The notes under the pieces: generated by a model
Told to the model about the DNA's origin: nothing
What the model saw: the letters and a program-made list of their open reading frames with translations, nothing else
Database searches by the model: none
In this document: one piece after another, positions 1 to 10,330 of the stretch
Position numbering within the stretch: the first letter of the stretch is position 1
How the letters are laid out: the number at the start of each line of letters is the position of its first letter
Source: Dromaius novaehollandiae
Lineage: Eukaryota > Chordata > Aves > Casuariiformes > Dromaiidae
Direction of reading: 5' to 3'
Length of the DNA stretch: 64,000 nt
NCBI RefSeq assembly: GCF_036370855.1
Contig: NC_088113.1
Coordinates: 21,348,501-21,412,500 of the forward strand
Program-made: the position numbers and the translations under genes

Positions 1-2993
1 GGCTCCTGGATTGCTCAGGAATGCACCGGCTGTTCCCCAATTTGCTGCCTCCCTCACAGAGAACGTTATGATTAAAATTAGCTGTCAATGTCCTAACGTA
101 ATAATTCCCAGTGTCTGGTCCATCGCCTGTCAGCCCTCTTCAAGGAAAAAGAAAGCACAGACATTTGATGAGAAGAGGTGTCAGAAGTAATTGCATTGAA
201 TGACTGCACGAACGGCAGCAGGAAAAACACATCGGATAGAGAATTCCCACCAGGAAGCATGAAAAAATCCTGCAGAATGCAAAGTGTTTATGAAAGTAAT
301 TGATAGAATAATCATTGGCGTACGAGACAAAGGAGAAGGGCAGCACCCCGGGGAGCCAGGGCAGGCTCCCTCAATCCTTCAGCCGTTCAACTAGCAGCGT
401 TATTGATGGTGAGACGCTAACGTTTGCAAACGATGCAAGGAAGGAGACAGGCTTCTCCTCGGGAATGCGAGCTGTTTACCAAATGGCTCTGCCTGCCCTG
501 CTCCCAGAGCAGCCAGGCCGGGGAGGCGGCTGGTGCGCTTCCCAGCAAGCACAGGTTTGAAAACCGATGGCACCAGCCCAGCGTGCACACGCTGTCTGCA
601 ATGGGGTGCATGAATAATTGAAGGAGCTAGCCTGAGGAAAGGAGAGAGCGCAGCGCTGTTTGTAGAGGAGGGATGACAGGGAGGTATTCTGCAGCTCAGC
701 CGCTCTCCTGGGGGGCCGTGGGGCAGACTTCGACACAGAAGAGCAACTCAGAGCCAGATATTAGCTCAAAGGCAAAACCTTTGTTGTGGGGGCAGGGAAA
801 GGAGTTTCTTTGACCGAGACTTTTTTTTTCTCCCTAACAGAGCAGCTCTTTCTGCCATGTGAGCTGGAAGCACATTGCTCACGCTTGCAGGGAAGTCGGA
901 TGGGGGAGCCGACCTCACCCAGGGGAAGGAGGTGTTTGTAACAACCCTCTTTGATGCCTGTGGAGCGCACGGTGTGTTTCCATTCAATTCCCTCGCTGCG
1001 TCTTCTGGGGACACGTTAAAGATAACAGCAAACGCACTCCAGGGCTGCGCCAGCCCCTCAGTGGCGCAGAGAGGCTCCTCTCGCGGGTGCCCGTGTGGTG
1101 GCGAGCTCTGGGTGCCGTCCCACTCCGGGTGCCGTCCCGCTCCGGGCAGGGCTGGCGAGACCTTCCCCATCCCCGCGGGGCCCAGAGGAGCTGGGCCGGG
1201 AGCAGGGCAGGCGCCTGGGCAAGGCACTGCGCGGCCGCAGCCGTCCCGCCTGCCCGAATCCCTCCCTTCCGCCCCGGCTCCGTTCTCCCTCCTCGCCCCA
1301 GACCCCGCCACGCTCTCGCTGTACAGAGGGAAAGCTGCACCAGCGAATAATGAAATGATCAATCTCCAATCTGCTAAACAGCAATTTATACAGGTTTTCA
1401 GCACACACAGCTTTTATCAAATTGGTATTCACCTACTGAACACAAATGGCTTATTATACATGACCCACTTATTCACTGCTTTTCAGTATCGTTAATAAAG
1501 GTTTCTGTTGTGATTAAGTGAGTTGCTGCAGAACTGCTCATAGTAGAAAGCTGTAATGTGGCTGCTAAGCACACTCGCCCTACCAGAATATTTTTCTCCT
1601 CCGCTCCCTTCTCCCTCACAGCGACCATTTCACTATTTATTTGCCTATTGCTGAATTTCTGAGGGGAGCAGCAGAGGATAATGGAGGCTGTTTGCCCACA
1701 TCTCCTCCCGGCACTCCACACTGGTGAGCACAGGAATTCTCCTGCCTGCACCCTGTCAACTCCAATGGCAAATCATCCCTTCGCTGTGCAAGCCGGTAAC
1801 CGCTGGCCCACGTATCGAACCGCCGCAGGACGCCGTGTGCTCCCAGGGCCCCCACGGCACGGCACGGCACGGCACGGCCACCCGAGACCTGGCGTGCCTG
1901 GAGGCTCCTCAGGGCAGGGACCAGCTCTCCCGCAGCGCTTGCCGTGCACCTGCTCCTCCGGAGCCGCGCAGGAGGGACCGACTGCTGGAGCTGTGCCCCG
2001 GGGCACCCTGCACCCTTCGTACACTCGCAGACACTCCCCTGGGCCTCAGGCTTAAACCCTCCAGTGTCGCCACAAAGAGCGCAAGGAACATGCCACCCCT
2101 GCCCTCCGAGGCGGTGCTGCTTCCCGTTACGTGCTCAGCACCAGGGCTGGGAAGTTCCCTCCGGAGAAGAGCAGACTTTTTCAAGCAGGTTTGCAGAAAG
2201 GGGCTCCCTTCTCCAGCCGCCTCTGCTGCTGAATCCAGTCCGGGGTAAGCGGTGCCTCAGACTCGCTGTGCACCAGAGCCAGCGAAGTAGCCGCGGCCGG
2301 TGGGTAACCAGCGGCGGGAGAGGAGCCCCTGCAGCCCTGCCGGCGGAATTGCTCCCCGGTGCGGTGCCCGGTGCGGTGCCCGGTGCTGGCGGCGGCAGGC
2401 GCAGGGCTGCACGGCCGGGGGCTCGAGGCGGTCGCGGCGAGGGGCGCGGGGCAGCGCCCGTCCGTGCGCACCTGCGCGGGCCGGCAGCGCGCAGAGCCCC
2501 GGGGCTCGGCAGCCCGGCGCAGCCCGCGGCGGCAGAGGCCATCGCCGGGCTCCGGGGACCGGCGCGGCGGAGCCTGGCCGAGCCGCCCGCGGCTCCCGAC
2601 TCTCTGGTGTCGCCGGGGCGGCGGAGCGCGACGCGGGGCTGCTGGAGCGGCGGCGCCAGCCCCGCCGCGGCCACCGCGGCCCCCCGTTCCCCGTCCCCCT
2701 CTCCCCGTCCCGCTGCCCGGGCAGGGCCGCCCCCGCCCCGCTGCCAGCCCCGCGCGAGCGGGCTCCGCCGCGGCGACACGGAGGCAGCCGGCGGGGCCGG
2801 GACCCCCCGGCGTCCGCCGGCCCGGTTTGGCCCTGCGGGAACGGGCACCCCGGGGACCCGGCACCCCCGGGAACAGGAGCCCCCGCGGGACCGAGCCCCG
2901 GGACAGCCGCCGCCACCCGGAGCCGCCCGGCGCCATCCGCCCCCGCCGCCGCCGCCCCCGCGCCGCTGCCCGGTGCCCGGTGCCCGCGCTCAC
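1..2993 (-). other. VSTM2L: VSTM2L intron 1 (partial)
   Basis: This stretch follows the exon 1 donor at 2993-2992 and runs off the window. No second VSTM2L exon (the start of the V-set domain) was seen. GC content rises steadily from about position 1050 towards the CpG island that begins near 2230. Two AT-rich pockets, 60-130 and about 1325-1560, stand out from the GC-rich surroundings and are listed separately. The long open frames on both strands here result from stop-poor GC-rich sequence. Confidence 0.75.
1325..1560. promoter_or_regulatory. Candidate conserved non-coding element in VSTM2L intron 1
   Basis: An AT-rich block of about 235 bp sits between GC-rich flanks. It has mixed, non-repetitive sequence with no microsatellite structure, unlike its surroundings. 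It contains TTAAGTG at 1514-1520, which fits the NKX2-class homeodomain consensus TNAAGTG, and several TAAT-like cores. An intron-1 enhancer is plausible from position and composition alone. No conservation data were available. Confidence 0.35.
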
Positions 2994-3102
2994 CGCTGCC
3001 CGCCGCCGGGGCGTCCCACGGCGGGTGCCGGGAGGCGGTGCCGAGCTGCAGGTAGAGCCCCAGGTAGTGGAAAATCCCCAGAGCCAAGGCGAGGGCGCCC
3101 AT
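2994..3102 (-). CDS. VSTM2L: VSTM2L coding exon 1 (signal peptide)
   Basis: V-set and transmembrane domain-containing protein 2-like is a small secreted immunoglobulin-fold protein reported to antagonise the neuroprotective peptide Humanin. This exon supplies 36 codons plus one base. It opens with MGALALALGIFHYLGLYLQL, a hydrophobic signal peptide, followed by a short linker containing RHPPWDA. The recalled human protein begins MGAPLAVALGALHYLALFLQ and also carries APWD just after the signal peptide, which is the basis of the identification. The start codon (3102-3100) has a good Kozak context, with A at -3 and G at +4. The exon ends in a GTGAGC donor at 2993. The V-set exons lie outside the window. 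Gene order and orientation relative to CTNNBL1 match human 20q11.23, which supports the call independently. Confidence 0.88.
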
Positions 3103-3310
3103 CTTGCCGCGGGCGCGGGCGCGTCTGTCCCGGGGGCGGCGGCGGCGGCGCCGCCGGGACGAGCCCTGGCCCCGGGGCTGCGCCGCGGTCCCGGCGCCGC
3201 CGCGCTGCGGAGCTCTTCCCTCGCGCGGAGGGCGCCGCGCGCCGAGGCGGTGCCGCGGCTCGCCCAGAGCCTCCCCCGCCCGGCGGAGGGATCCCGGCCC
3301 CGCGCACACC
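3103..3310 (-). other. VSTM2L: Probable VSTM2L 5' untranslated region
   Basis: The interval between the start codon and the candidate core promoter is GC-rich and CpG-dense. The upstream boundary is inferred from the distance to a TTTAAG element and is not seen directly. The same reading frame stays open upstream of the ATG, but the upstream peptide is arginine/proline-rich and typical of translated CpG-island sequence. Confidence 0.5.
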
Positions 3311-3335
3311 CCCAAAGTTTTTCCCACGGTTCATT

Positions 3336-3358
3336 CTTAAACTGCGCGGGGCGGGGCC
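3336..3358 (-). promoter_or_regulatory. VSTM2L: Candidate VSTM2L core promoter (GC box plus TATA-like TTTAAG)
   Basis: On the minus strand a GC box (GGCCCCGCCCC, about 3348-3358) is followed 7 bases downstream by TTTAAG (3341-3336) in a short AT-rich island. If TTTAAG works as a weak TATA box, transcription would start near 3310 and give a 5' UTR of roughly 200 nt. CpG-island promoters often have dispersed starts, so this is only a candidate. Confidence 0.4.
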
Positions 3359-3365
3359 GGAACTA

Positions 3366-3597
3366 CCGCGCCCACGCGGGGCCGCCCCCCCCCCCCGGCA
3401 CGGCACGGCCGAACCCACTCGGGGACGAGACCCCCCCCCGATACTGCCCAACCGAGCCCTCGCGGGGACGAGACCCCCCCGGCACCGCCCAGCCGAACCC
3501 ACGCGGGGAAGAGACCCCCCCTCCTTCCGGCACTACTCAACCGAGCCCACGGAGGGACGAGACTCCCAGCACCACCTAGCCGAGCCCCCACGGGGCC
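3366..3597. repeat. Minisatellite of about 42 bp unit upstream of VSTM2L
   Basis: Five to six head-to-tail copies begin near 3366, 3409, 3452, 3493, 3541 and 3580 (spacing 39-48 bp). Each unit has a CCGARCCCAC-like start, a CGGGGACGAGAC centre and a C-rich run of variable length ending in GGCAC-type sequence. Length variation comes mainly from the C runs. The array lies immediately upstream of the presumed VSTM2L start site. Confidence 0.85.
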
Positions 3598-3730
3598 CTC
3601 TCCTCGCCCAGCTGCCTGCCGGGACTACGCGTGGCCGCCCACGGAGCCCACGCCGGGAAGGTGCACGGGACCCCGGCCACGCTCCCTGCGGGCGAGAGCC
3701 CCGAGCGGCGCAGGGCCCGGGGGGAGCGCG

Positions 3731-3845
3731 GGGCGTTCAGCACCAGGGACAGCGTCTGCAGGGACCGCGCCCGGCCCGGCCTGAGCGGGGCCGTGGGCGT
3801 TCAGCACCGGGGACAGCGCCCGCGGGGACCACGCCCGGCCCGGCC
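3731..3845. repeat. Tandem duplication, 64 bp period
   Basis: Two 51-bp copies (3731-3781 and 3795-3845) differ at only about five positions and are separated by a short spacer. Both begin GGGCGTTCAGCACC and end CGCCCGGCCCGGCC. The high identity suggests a recent duplication. Confidence 0.85.
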
Positions 3846-4150
3846 CGGCCCAGCATGGCCCAACACGGCATGGCCCAGCCCAGCCCAGCATGGATGGCCT
3901 GACACAGTATGGCCTGGCACGGCATGGCCCAGCCCAGCATGGCATGGCCCAACACAGCACGGCATGGCGCGGCACAGCCTGACACAACCCAGTGCAGCCT
4001 GGCATAACGCTGCATGGCCCAGCCCGCTATGGCACAGCCTGGCCAGGCACAGCCCAATCCAGTCCAGCACGGCCAGGCACGGCGCTGCACAGCTCAGCAC
4101 AGCACGGCCAGGTTTAGCCCAGCCCAGCCTGGCCCTTCACTGTGCAGCCT
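3836..4150. repeat. Degenerate 5/10-bp minisatellite (CAGCC/CAGCA-TGGCC family)
   Basis: About 315 bp is built almost wholly from pentamers such as CAGCC, CAGCA, TGGCC, CGGCA and TGGCA, giving higher-order words such as GGCCCAGCCCAGCATGGC. Open frames in all phases yield low-complexity peptides rich in Ala, Gln, Pro and Trp/His, so no coding function is proposed. Decay increases towards 4150. Confidence 0.85.
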
Positions 4151-4439
4151 GACAGGGCCGGGTTCAGCCCAGCCCTGCTCCTGCAGTGCAGCAGCCCTGG
4201 GAGAATCCAGGTCGGAGGCAGTGGCAGGGAGCTGCGTGCAGCTTGCAGGCACATTCTGCTCCCGGGACCAGGCCAGGCCTAGGAAAGCCCCCACGGGAAG
4301 GAGACCAGGCTGGGCCCACCCCCACTTCCACAGCCCCCCCAAGTGGGACAGGGATCGGGAGGGGGAGGGGGGTGTCCAATGCTTGAAGCAGTAATTACTA
4401 CCCCCATTTTACTCTACTACCAGGCTTTGTAGGAAACAA

Positions 4440-4530
4440 GGCAACACTCCTCCCCACCCCGCATCAGAAAATAAATTATTTATAGTGAAATAAGATGATG
4501 AGATAATTACGGAACATTGCATAGGCTCTT
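4440..4530. promoter_or_regulatory. AT-rich candidate element with MEF2-type site
   Basis: A compact AT-rich block lies just outside the minisatellite zone. At 4476-4485 the minus strand reads CTATAAATAA, which fits the MEF2 consensus YTAWWWWTAR. It is surrounded by TAATTA-like and GATGAGATAA words. It is about 1.3 kb upstream of VSTM2L exon 1, so a distal promoter element is possible. Confidence 0.35.
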
Positions 4531-4980
4531 AAAAGCCTTGGCAGCTGCTCCCCTGTCGCAGGATGGCCCAGGCACAGCAACGCTGCATGACTCCCCCCAC
4601 CTCCCCTCAGCCATTCAGAGACAGCGCAGGAGTTACTGCTGCTCTTGTGACTATCGAAATGCATTGGTTAGGGGGGTGGTTTTGCTGCTTTTTTAAACTT
4701 TGAGGGAAGAGCAAGGGCACAATCCTGAGTCTATACTCAGGACTTGCCTCCCACAGACCATACAAGATTTGTCTCAAAACGAAAAACCTAGAGCCTGTGT
4801 AGTTGTGGGCTCAAACATGCCATCCATTCCCAGGCTGCAGAGTTGCTAGTCATAGTACAAACTGACAGGGAAGCTCACAAAATCAATCCTCACACTAGAA
4901 GAAAGGGCTTTTAAGTACAACCACACTTCCAGGCTATGAATGGTGAACATGTTCTTGACAGAAAAACCATTTAATATAAT

Positions 4981-5088
4981 GGGCATGATCCTGATCTCAC
5001 TTCAGCTGTATAAATCTAGAGGCCAAACCTGCTGAGATCACTGGCATTTCCCTATACCCATGGTTTGTGACAGATCAGAATCAGGCCC
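4981..5088. mobile_element. Palindromic MITE-like repeat with 17-bp terminal inverted repeats
   Basis: The left end GGGCATGATCCTGATCT (4981-4997) is matched by the right end, which on the minus strand reads GGGCCTGATTCTGATCT (5088-5072): 15 of 17 positions agree. The interior keeps weaker self-complementarity. The wording resembles a family of palindromic repeats common in sauropsid genomes, recalled from memory. No clear target-site duplication is seen. It is probably an old non-autonomous DNA-transposon relic. Confidence 0.65.
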
Positions 5089-6104
5089 AGGAGGATGGAA
5101 TCATGACCTATACAATTTATACACCTATTCTGAAAAGTTTAAAATGTAAAGACGACCCTGAAGGCAAGATATCTCCAGTCTAAATACCAAGCTTCACCTC
5201 TGAAGTATAGTCTCAGATGCAGTCTTCACTCATATGATATTATCTGTGTGCTATGTAGGGATGTGAAGGATATTTTCTCTCTAGATAATCTGTTTTTTTT
5301 CTTTACTGTTTATTTCAGGTGTTTTCTGCCATGAGATGACAGATTTTTTCTGCGAAGAGATTCTTTAAATTGGACTTGAAAATACAAACAGTATTTTTTC
5401 ACCCTTCCCTCAGCAGGTTTCTTCCAGCAGAAATAGAAGCTGCATTTTTTCATATTACCACCCTGGAAGGCAGGGTCCCCTGAGGTCAGCCTGGAAAGAG
5501 CACAGCACACTATTTTAGTAGTTGCACTGTCTAATACCGACATTACAAATCAATAGTTTTAAAAAAGTTCTACATGCTGCAGTGTTTTCCGCATGTCAAA
5601 ATAAAGCCCACATAAGAGCAGACCAGATAGCATTGATCTCTGCTCAAGTTCATTACTCCCTCTAGAGTTAAAAGAGGGGGGAAGGAGAGAGTGCGCGCAG
5701 TAATGGATTAGCCTAGGCAGCTCGCAGCTTGTATCTGCTGCTGCTCAGGCAGCTGCTTGCAGTTCAGAAGGGTCTCACTTTGTAATATCAGAAGTACAGC
5801 AGCATCAAAGACTGCGCTCAGGAGTTCCCAGATGGAAAGTTCCCGGAAGCCAGCGGCAGCCTGCGCTGCTTTAGGAAAGGAGAACCACTAGAGCAGATTG
5901 CAGAAAGAGCTTGGGAGTCACCTGTCTCCCGGTGTCAAAGGCAGCCCTTTGCGGTGCGAGGTGAGGATACCCGGCATCTGACGCACCGCAGCGAAGCCCC
6001 ACAGCCTCCCAGCTGCAGCTGGGCTGCAGCAACACCAGCCTGCAGCCGCAGAGCACAACCCCCCGGGACAGGATCGGGCAAGCGCGTAAGGGCGGCTTTC
6101 CTGG

Positions 6105-6200
6105 GCAGACCAAACCTCTCCATCACCAGACTCTGCTCCCTCATCTATAAAACGGGCAGCTGATGCCAGTGCCTTTGTAAAGCACTGAACTACTCATGTA
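6105..6200 (+). mobile_element. MIR SINE relic
   Basis: The stretch containing CTCCCTCATCTATAAAACGG, followed by a sequence like GTAAAGCACTGAA, matches the recalled MIR core and 3' part in sense orientation. It is short and diverged, as expected for an ancient element. Confidence 0.55.
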
Positions 6201-8589
6201 GCAGGAGAGCGGAGTTTTACATAACCCAGACACATCTCTGGCAAAAGGACCACGTGCCCCAAATACTGACGAGGTGCCTTGTCCCAGGCCATAGCCACGT
6301 CCAGCCTCAGGTCTTCGCTCACCTTGCTGCCTGGTACCGGCCGTGGGGGGCTGGATACTGAGGCTGCATAATTGCACTTAAATGGACAAAACCTGCTTGG
6401 ATCTTTTATTGTATAATCAAATATATTTAAATCATGCCAGGAGGAAGCAAAGAGACCATAAATTTCTCTTAGAGCTGGGAACATCTCCAGATGCAGAGCC
6501 TGAATTAAGTTCCATTTCCAGCTGATTTTCTGCCTCCACAGCAGGATGATAAACGGACAGTAAGTCTGTGCAGCAGCCCAGCAGAAAGAGGAAGAGCCAA
6601 GCATCTTCGCATCTTGTGCACACTTGGAAGGTTTCATTTTCCTCCTCAATTTTAATTCATCAGTGAGAGGGACTGGACCAGATGCTGTCTGCTATTGCAG
6701 CCACACAGTCCTGCGAACCATCGTGTATCCGGAATGGATAGGAGGGAAGGTCACTTACGTACGCTGTAAGCAAGGGCAGAGCCAGCGGCTCCCTGACTAG
6801 ACAGATGCTGGCGCTTACTACACAAATAGGTCTGTTATCTGAAAATTTGCTATTTTTCTAAAATAGTTGGCAACTCCTCTGCAGGACTCCTGTTCCGGTG
6901 GAACATACACAGGGACACGCTCAAGGATGAAGCATTTCTTATCTCCATTAGTGTCAGGTTTTCTGCCCACTGCTTAATGTTGTGCATGCCATCAATTCTG
7001 CTCAAAGTGGGCATCTGCAAAATGAGAGAATACCAGTGGCTGTTTCCATGCAGAGACACAGCAAGGCCCCCAGCCACATCGCTTCCACACGCAAATACAG
7101 GCTTTGCCTCCGTAAAATTAGCGTGCACCTTTTCTCTGGCCCATGCAGTAGCTGCCCTGTAAAAGTGAGCCTGCAAAGCTGCAGGCTGAACTGAAGCGCT
7201 CTAATTATTTGGATGAGAGATAAAAAAAAAAAAAAGTGAGGGGACCTTTTGATTTACGAATGTGAGCGCAGTTCACAGAGTGGTTCCACCTCCCCAGGCC
7301 GGTTGCTGGAGGCACCGCTCACAAAACAGAGTGCACACAGCAAACAGTGGCATTTTCCCACTGTCCGATCCCTGGCCTGGTCCCAGCTGCGGGCTCAGCT
7401 CCATCGTCCGCTGTGGTGGCTTCGGCCATGGCTCCTGAGGGACTGCTCTGCCCCCGGGCCGGGCCTCGCTCTGGGGGAATCCCGGTTCATCCCAGTTCTT
7501 GCAGACCAGGTCCGTAGCCCACAGAAGTGGCCAAACCCTGCGCACGGTCCGGGCTGCTGCAGGGGAAGCGCAGGACCAAGCGCGACGGGGCTGGGAGAAA
7601 TCGCTCGCTGCGACCGGGGCGGAGGCACCATCCCGTGGTGACGTGGCCACGGCCCAGCACTCGTTAAAGACACCCAAAGTCAAAATGGCAAGGGGTAATT
7701 CTTCACTTCAGCAACAACAACAACATTCAGGTTTGTTCTGAAGCAATCCAAAATACATATTCTCCTTCAACAGCAAAGCTCTCTTGCCTCGGGCAAATCC
7801 ACTGGCATTGAAACCCACCTTGCACCCAGCCAACTCTTGGCACAACGAGCGCCCCACGGCCCTCGACCGGCCCGTCCTCGTGCCCGCAGCGCTGGTCCCC
7901 ACGGCAGGGAGGGCGGCCCAGCGTCCCACCTCCTCAGGAAACGCGGAGCTGCATCTTAGCCTGGAGGCATAAAAACAAACAAAAAGCCACCCACACTCAT
8001 GAATTATTTAGAAATACAGCTTTAAGAGTTAGCTGATGAGAGGAACAGGACAGGAGTAGAAACAGGTGCCAGGAACCTGGTCCAATAACAAAGAAAATGA
8101 GTGCACACAGCAATTGCAAAGCGCTGAACAACGCCAGGATCCTTGCAGGGGGGAGGCAGCTCCACGCTGTGACTGGGGACCTGAGGGTCACCCTGGCACC
8201 CACAGGCCATTAGGGGCTTTTGCCATCTGCTTGGCTACCTCATGTCTCGCCAGCTTTGCGCCTTTCCGTGAAGCCTTCGCACCTTGCCCCCCCCGCAGCC
8301 GCTGTCCTCTGCGCCTCCATGCACCGAGCTGCGCAGGGCTCAGCGACGCGCTGCCCGGCTCCCCCGCCCGCACGGCCCCTGCGCCCTCCCCGCGCTGCCG
8401 CCTGCCACGGGGGCACCTTGGAAGAGGCCGGGCGAGCTGAACTGTTGAGACAGACACAGGCCTCTCCCAGGGTCTGTTAGCAAATGTTTATATCAGCAAC
8501 TGCCTCTGCACCTTGCGTCTGGGACAGCGGATTGGGCTGTTCATCTCTGACGGGCGGAATAAACACCCTCCGTACGGCCAGCGAGCTCA

Positions 8590-8700
8590 TTTCTGATCCT
8601 TGCTTAGAGACGTGACAATCCCTGTATAAAGGGATTTCCTCTCGCAGCTGAAGTTTGACATTCTGGCATTATTAGATTATTTGCAAAGGTCTGTGTGCAC
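8590..8700. promoter_or_regulatory. Candidate conserved element with short hairpin
   Basis: The block holds a small hairpin (AATCCCT paired with AGGGATT around a TATAAA loop, about 8618-8635), followed by an AT-rich, non-repetitive stretch with TTATTAGATTATTTGC. The surrounding sequence is GC-richer. The call rests on composition and word pattern only. Confidence 0.25.
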
Positions 8701-9691
8701 CACAGGAAAACAAAGCTACCAGCGTCTAAAGTTTCAGCCTTCTCTCCCACAAGACCTCCAAGACGCGGTAAGCTGGGCCACGGAGACGGCGCGTGTCTGA
8801 AAAACGCGGGTGTTAAAAAGAATCAAGAGAAGGCAGGGCTGGAAGCTCAGGTGAGCGAATGCAATCAAACCACTCCATAGCGGCGGGAAGGAAAAAGAAA
8901 AATCAGAAGGGGAAGCAGAGCTGGGAGGGTTTCAAGTATCCGGGGAACCACATCCTAGAAACTCGAGCTGGTGGGTTCAAATTCCAGCTCCGCTGACCCC
9001 TCGCCCGCCTGGTGCCGCTGCCGGCGCTGGGTCCTGGCTGCCGCCCAGCAGTGCGGCCCCCTCGGCGGCAGGATCCGTCCCGGGGGTCGCCTGGGCCCGC
9101 GAGCAGGGACAGCCCGTCCCGAGCACAGACACCCGAGCGGCAGCTCCCGCCGCCCCGGGGCGGACACGGCCCTGCAGCACCGCGGGCGAAGGCGGCCGTA
9201 GCTCCGACCGCGCCGCGGCTTTGGGAGCCGTGCTGAGCACCCTTGCCCAAAATAGAAAATTCAGAAGAAAATTACTTGAAAAGAGTTATTTCTTTGGAGA
9301 ACAATTCCTGTTCATTTCCAGTCCATTAACTCCTCCCTCCTCTGCAAAACCCACCATCAATTTCCTAACGCAGAGCAGCACTGTCACAGGTGTCAATCAT
9401 TTCTGCACAGTGCCCTGCTCTAAACCCTTATTTTAAGAAGAAAAAAAACCCCTTCCCCCTCCAGAGTATTTACTACTACACAAGAAAAGAGTCCTCTGAA
9501 ACAAAGGTTAAAAAAAATAAAAGAAAAACAAGATCAATGGTTTAAACGACTTATTTGCGCTTCTGAAGGTTTGTTTCCCAATTTTGACAGTGTCTCTTTG
9601 TATTTAGCACAACCTGGGTCTCTGTACAAGGATGTCAGGAGATATTCCTCAGTCGTCATTTGCACTCGCTTCCCCCTGCTCAGAGGAGCTC

Positions 9692-9709
9692 GGGGGGGGG
9701 GGGGGGGGG
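9692..9709 (+). repeat. Poly(G) run, 18 bp
   Basis: An uninterrupted G18 run lies at the edge of the orphan CpG island. It could form quadruplex structures and is prone to sequencing and length errors. Confidence 0.95.
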
Positions 9710-10224
9710 AGGCGGATTCCGACACCCAGCGAACGCAGGTGCTGTCTCCTGCGGGCACCGGGGCCCCGCCAGCCCCCCCCAGCCCCCGCCGCGGGGACGT
9801 CGGGGGCCGTCGCTCGGAGGTGCAGCCTTGCCCGATGCCATCACCGGCCGCGTCGCTCCGCACCGGGGGCCCAAACCCACCGTCACCGTGTCCTGCTCGA
9901 GCGCCCCGGCCGTGCCCAGCCCGTGGGGGCCGCGTGCCCCAGCCGGGATCTGCCCCCTCCCGGGGCAAAGCCCGCAGACCGGGCACGGAGGAAGCCAAGG
10001 AGCTGGCATCCCTGGGGACGCCCTGGGACAGCCCTTCCCTGGCCCCGCGTCGCTCTCCCGCTTTCCCAACGCGGCACCGGTGCCGCAGCGACCGCGTCCC
10101 CGTGCCGAGCAGGGAGCGGAGCGGGACGGTGCCAGGGCCAAGGGCGCTTGTGCTGCGGGACACCCCCCCCCCTCCGCTCCCCCCCGCCCGCGAGCCTCCC
10201 GCCTCCCCATCACCAGCGCGCCTC

Positions 10225-10330
10225 ATCAATCACCTTCCCTCTAATTAACTTCTAATTTACCTCTTTAGTCAAATCTGTTTACAGTCAGAGACAAGAAAAC
10301 ACGGCCCAACAAGAGATGCAATAAAAATCG
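10225..10330. promoter_or_regulatory. AT-rich homeodomain-site cluster inside the orphan CpG island
   Basis: The block contains TAATTA (10242-10247), a second TAATTT and flanking AT-rich words between two CpG-rich blocks. TAATTA is the core bound by many homeodomain proteins. The abrupt compositional switch on both sides suggests constraint, but no alignment was available. Confidence 0.35.

Larger units (their letters stand above)
2230..3850. promoter_or_regulatory. VSTM2L: CpG island over the VSTM2L promoter and first exon
   Basis: About 1.6 kb of very GC-rich, CpG-dense sequence is centred on VSTM2L exon 1. A short tandem of a GGTGC/CGGTGCCC-type unit lies at 2356-2392. The island overlaps a 652-codon open frame on the plus strand that is a compositional artefact. 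The upstream edge merges into tandem repeats (3366-4150). Confidence 0.85.

Noticed and set aside
1944..3902. 652-codon plus-strand open frame and several overlapping frames of 200-400 codons on both strands
   Set aside because: They lie wholly in the CpG island and minisatellite, where stop codons are rare. The peptides are Arg/Pro/Ala/Gly low complexity, and the true VSTM2L exon reads through the same DNA on the minus strand.
9534..10255. Several overlapping frames of 180-230 codons on both strands
   Set aside because: GC-rich, stop-poor island. All frames are open to a similar extent and contain poly-G/poly-C translations. No domain is recognisable.
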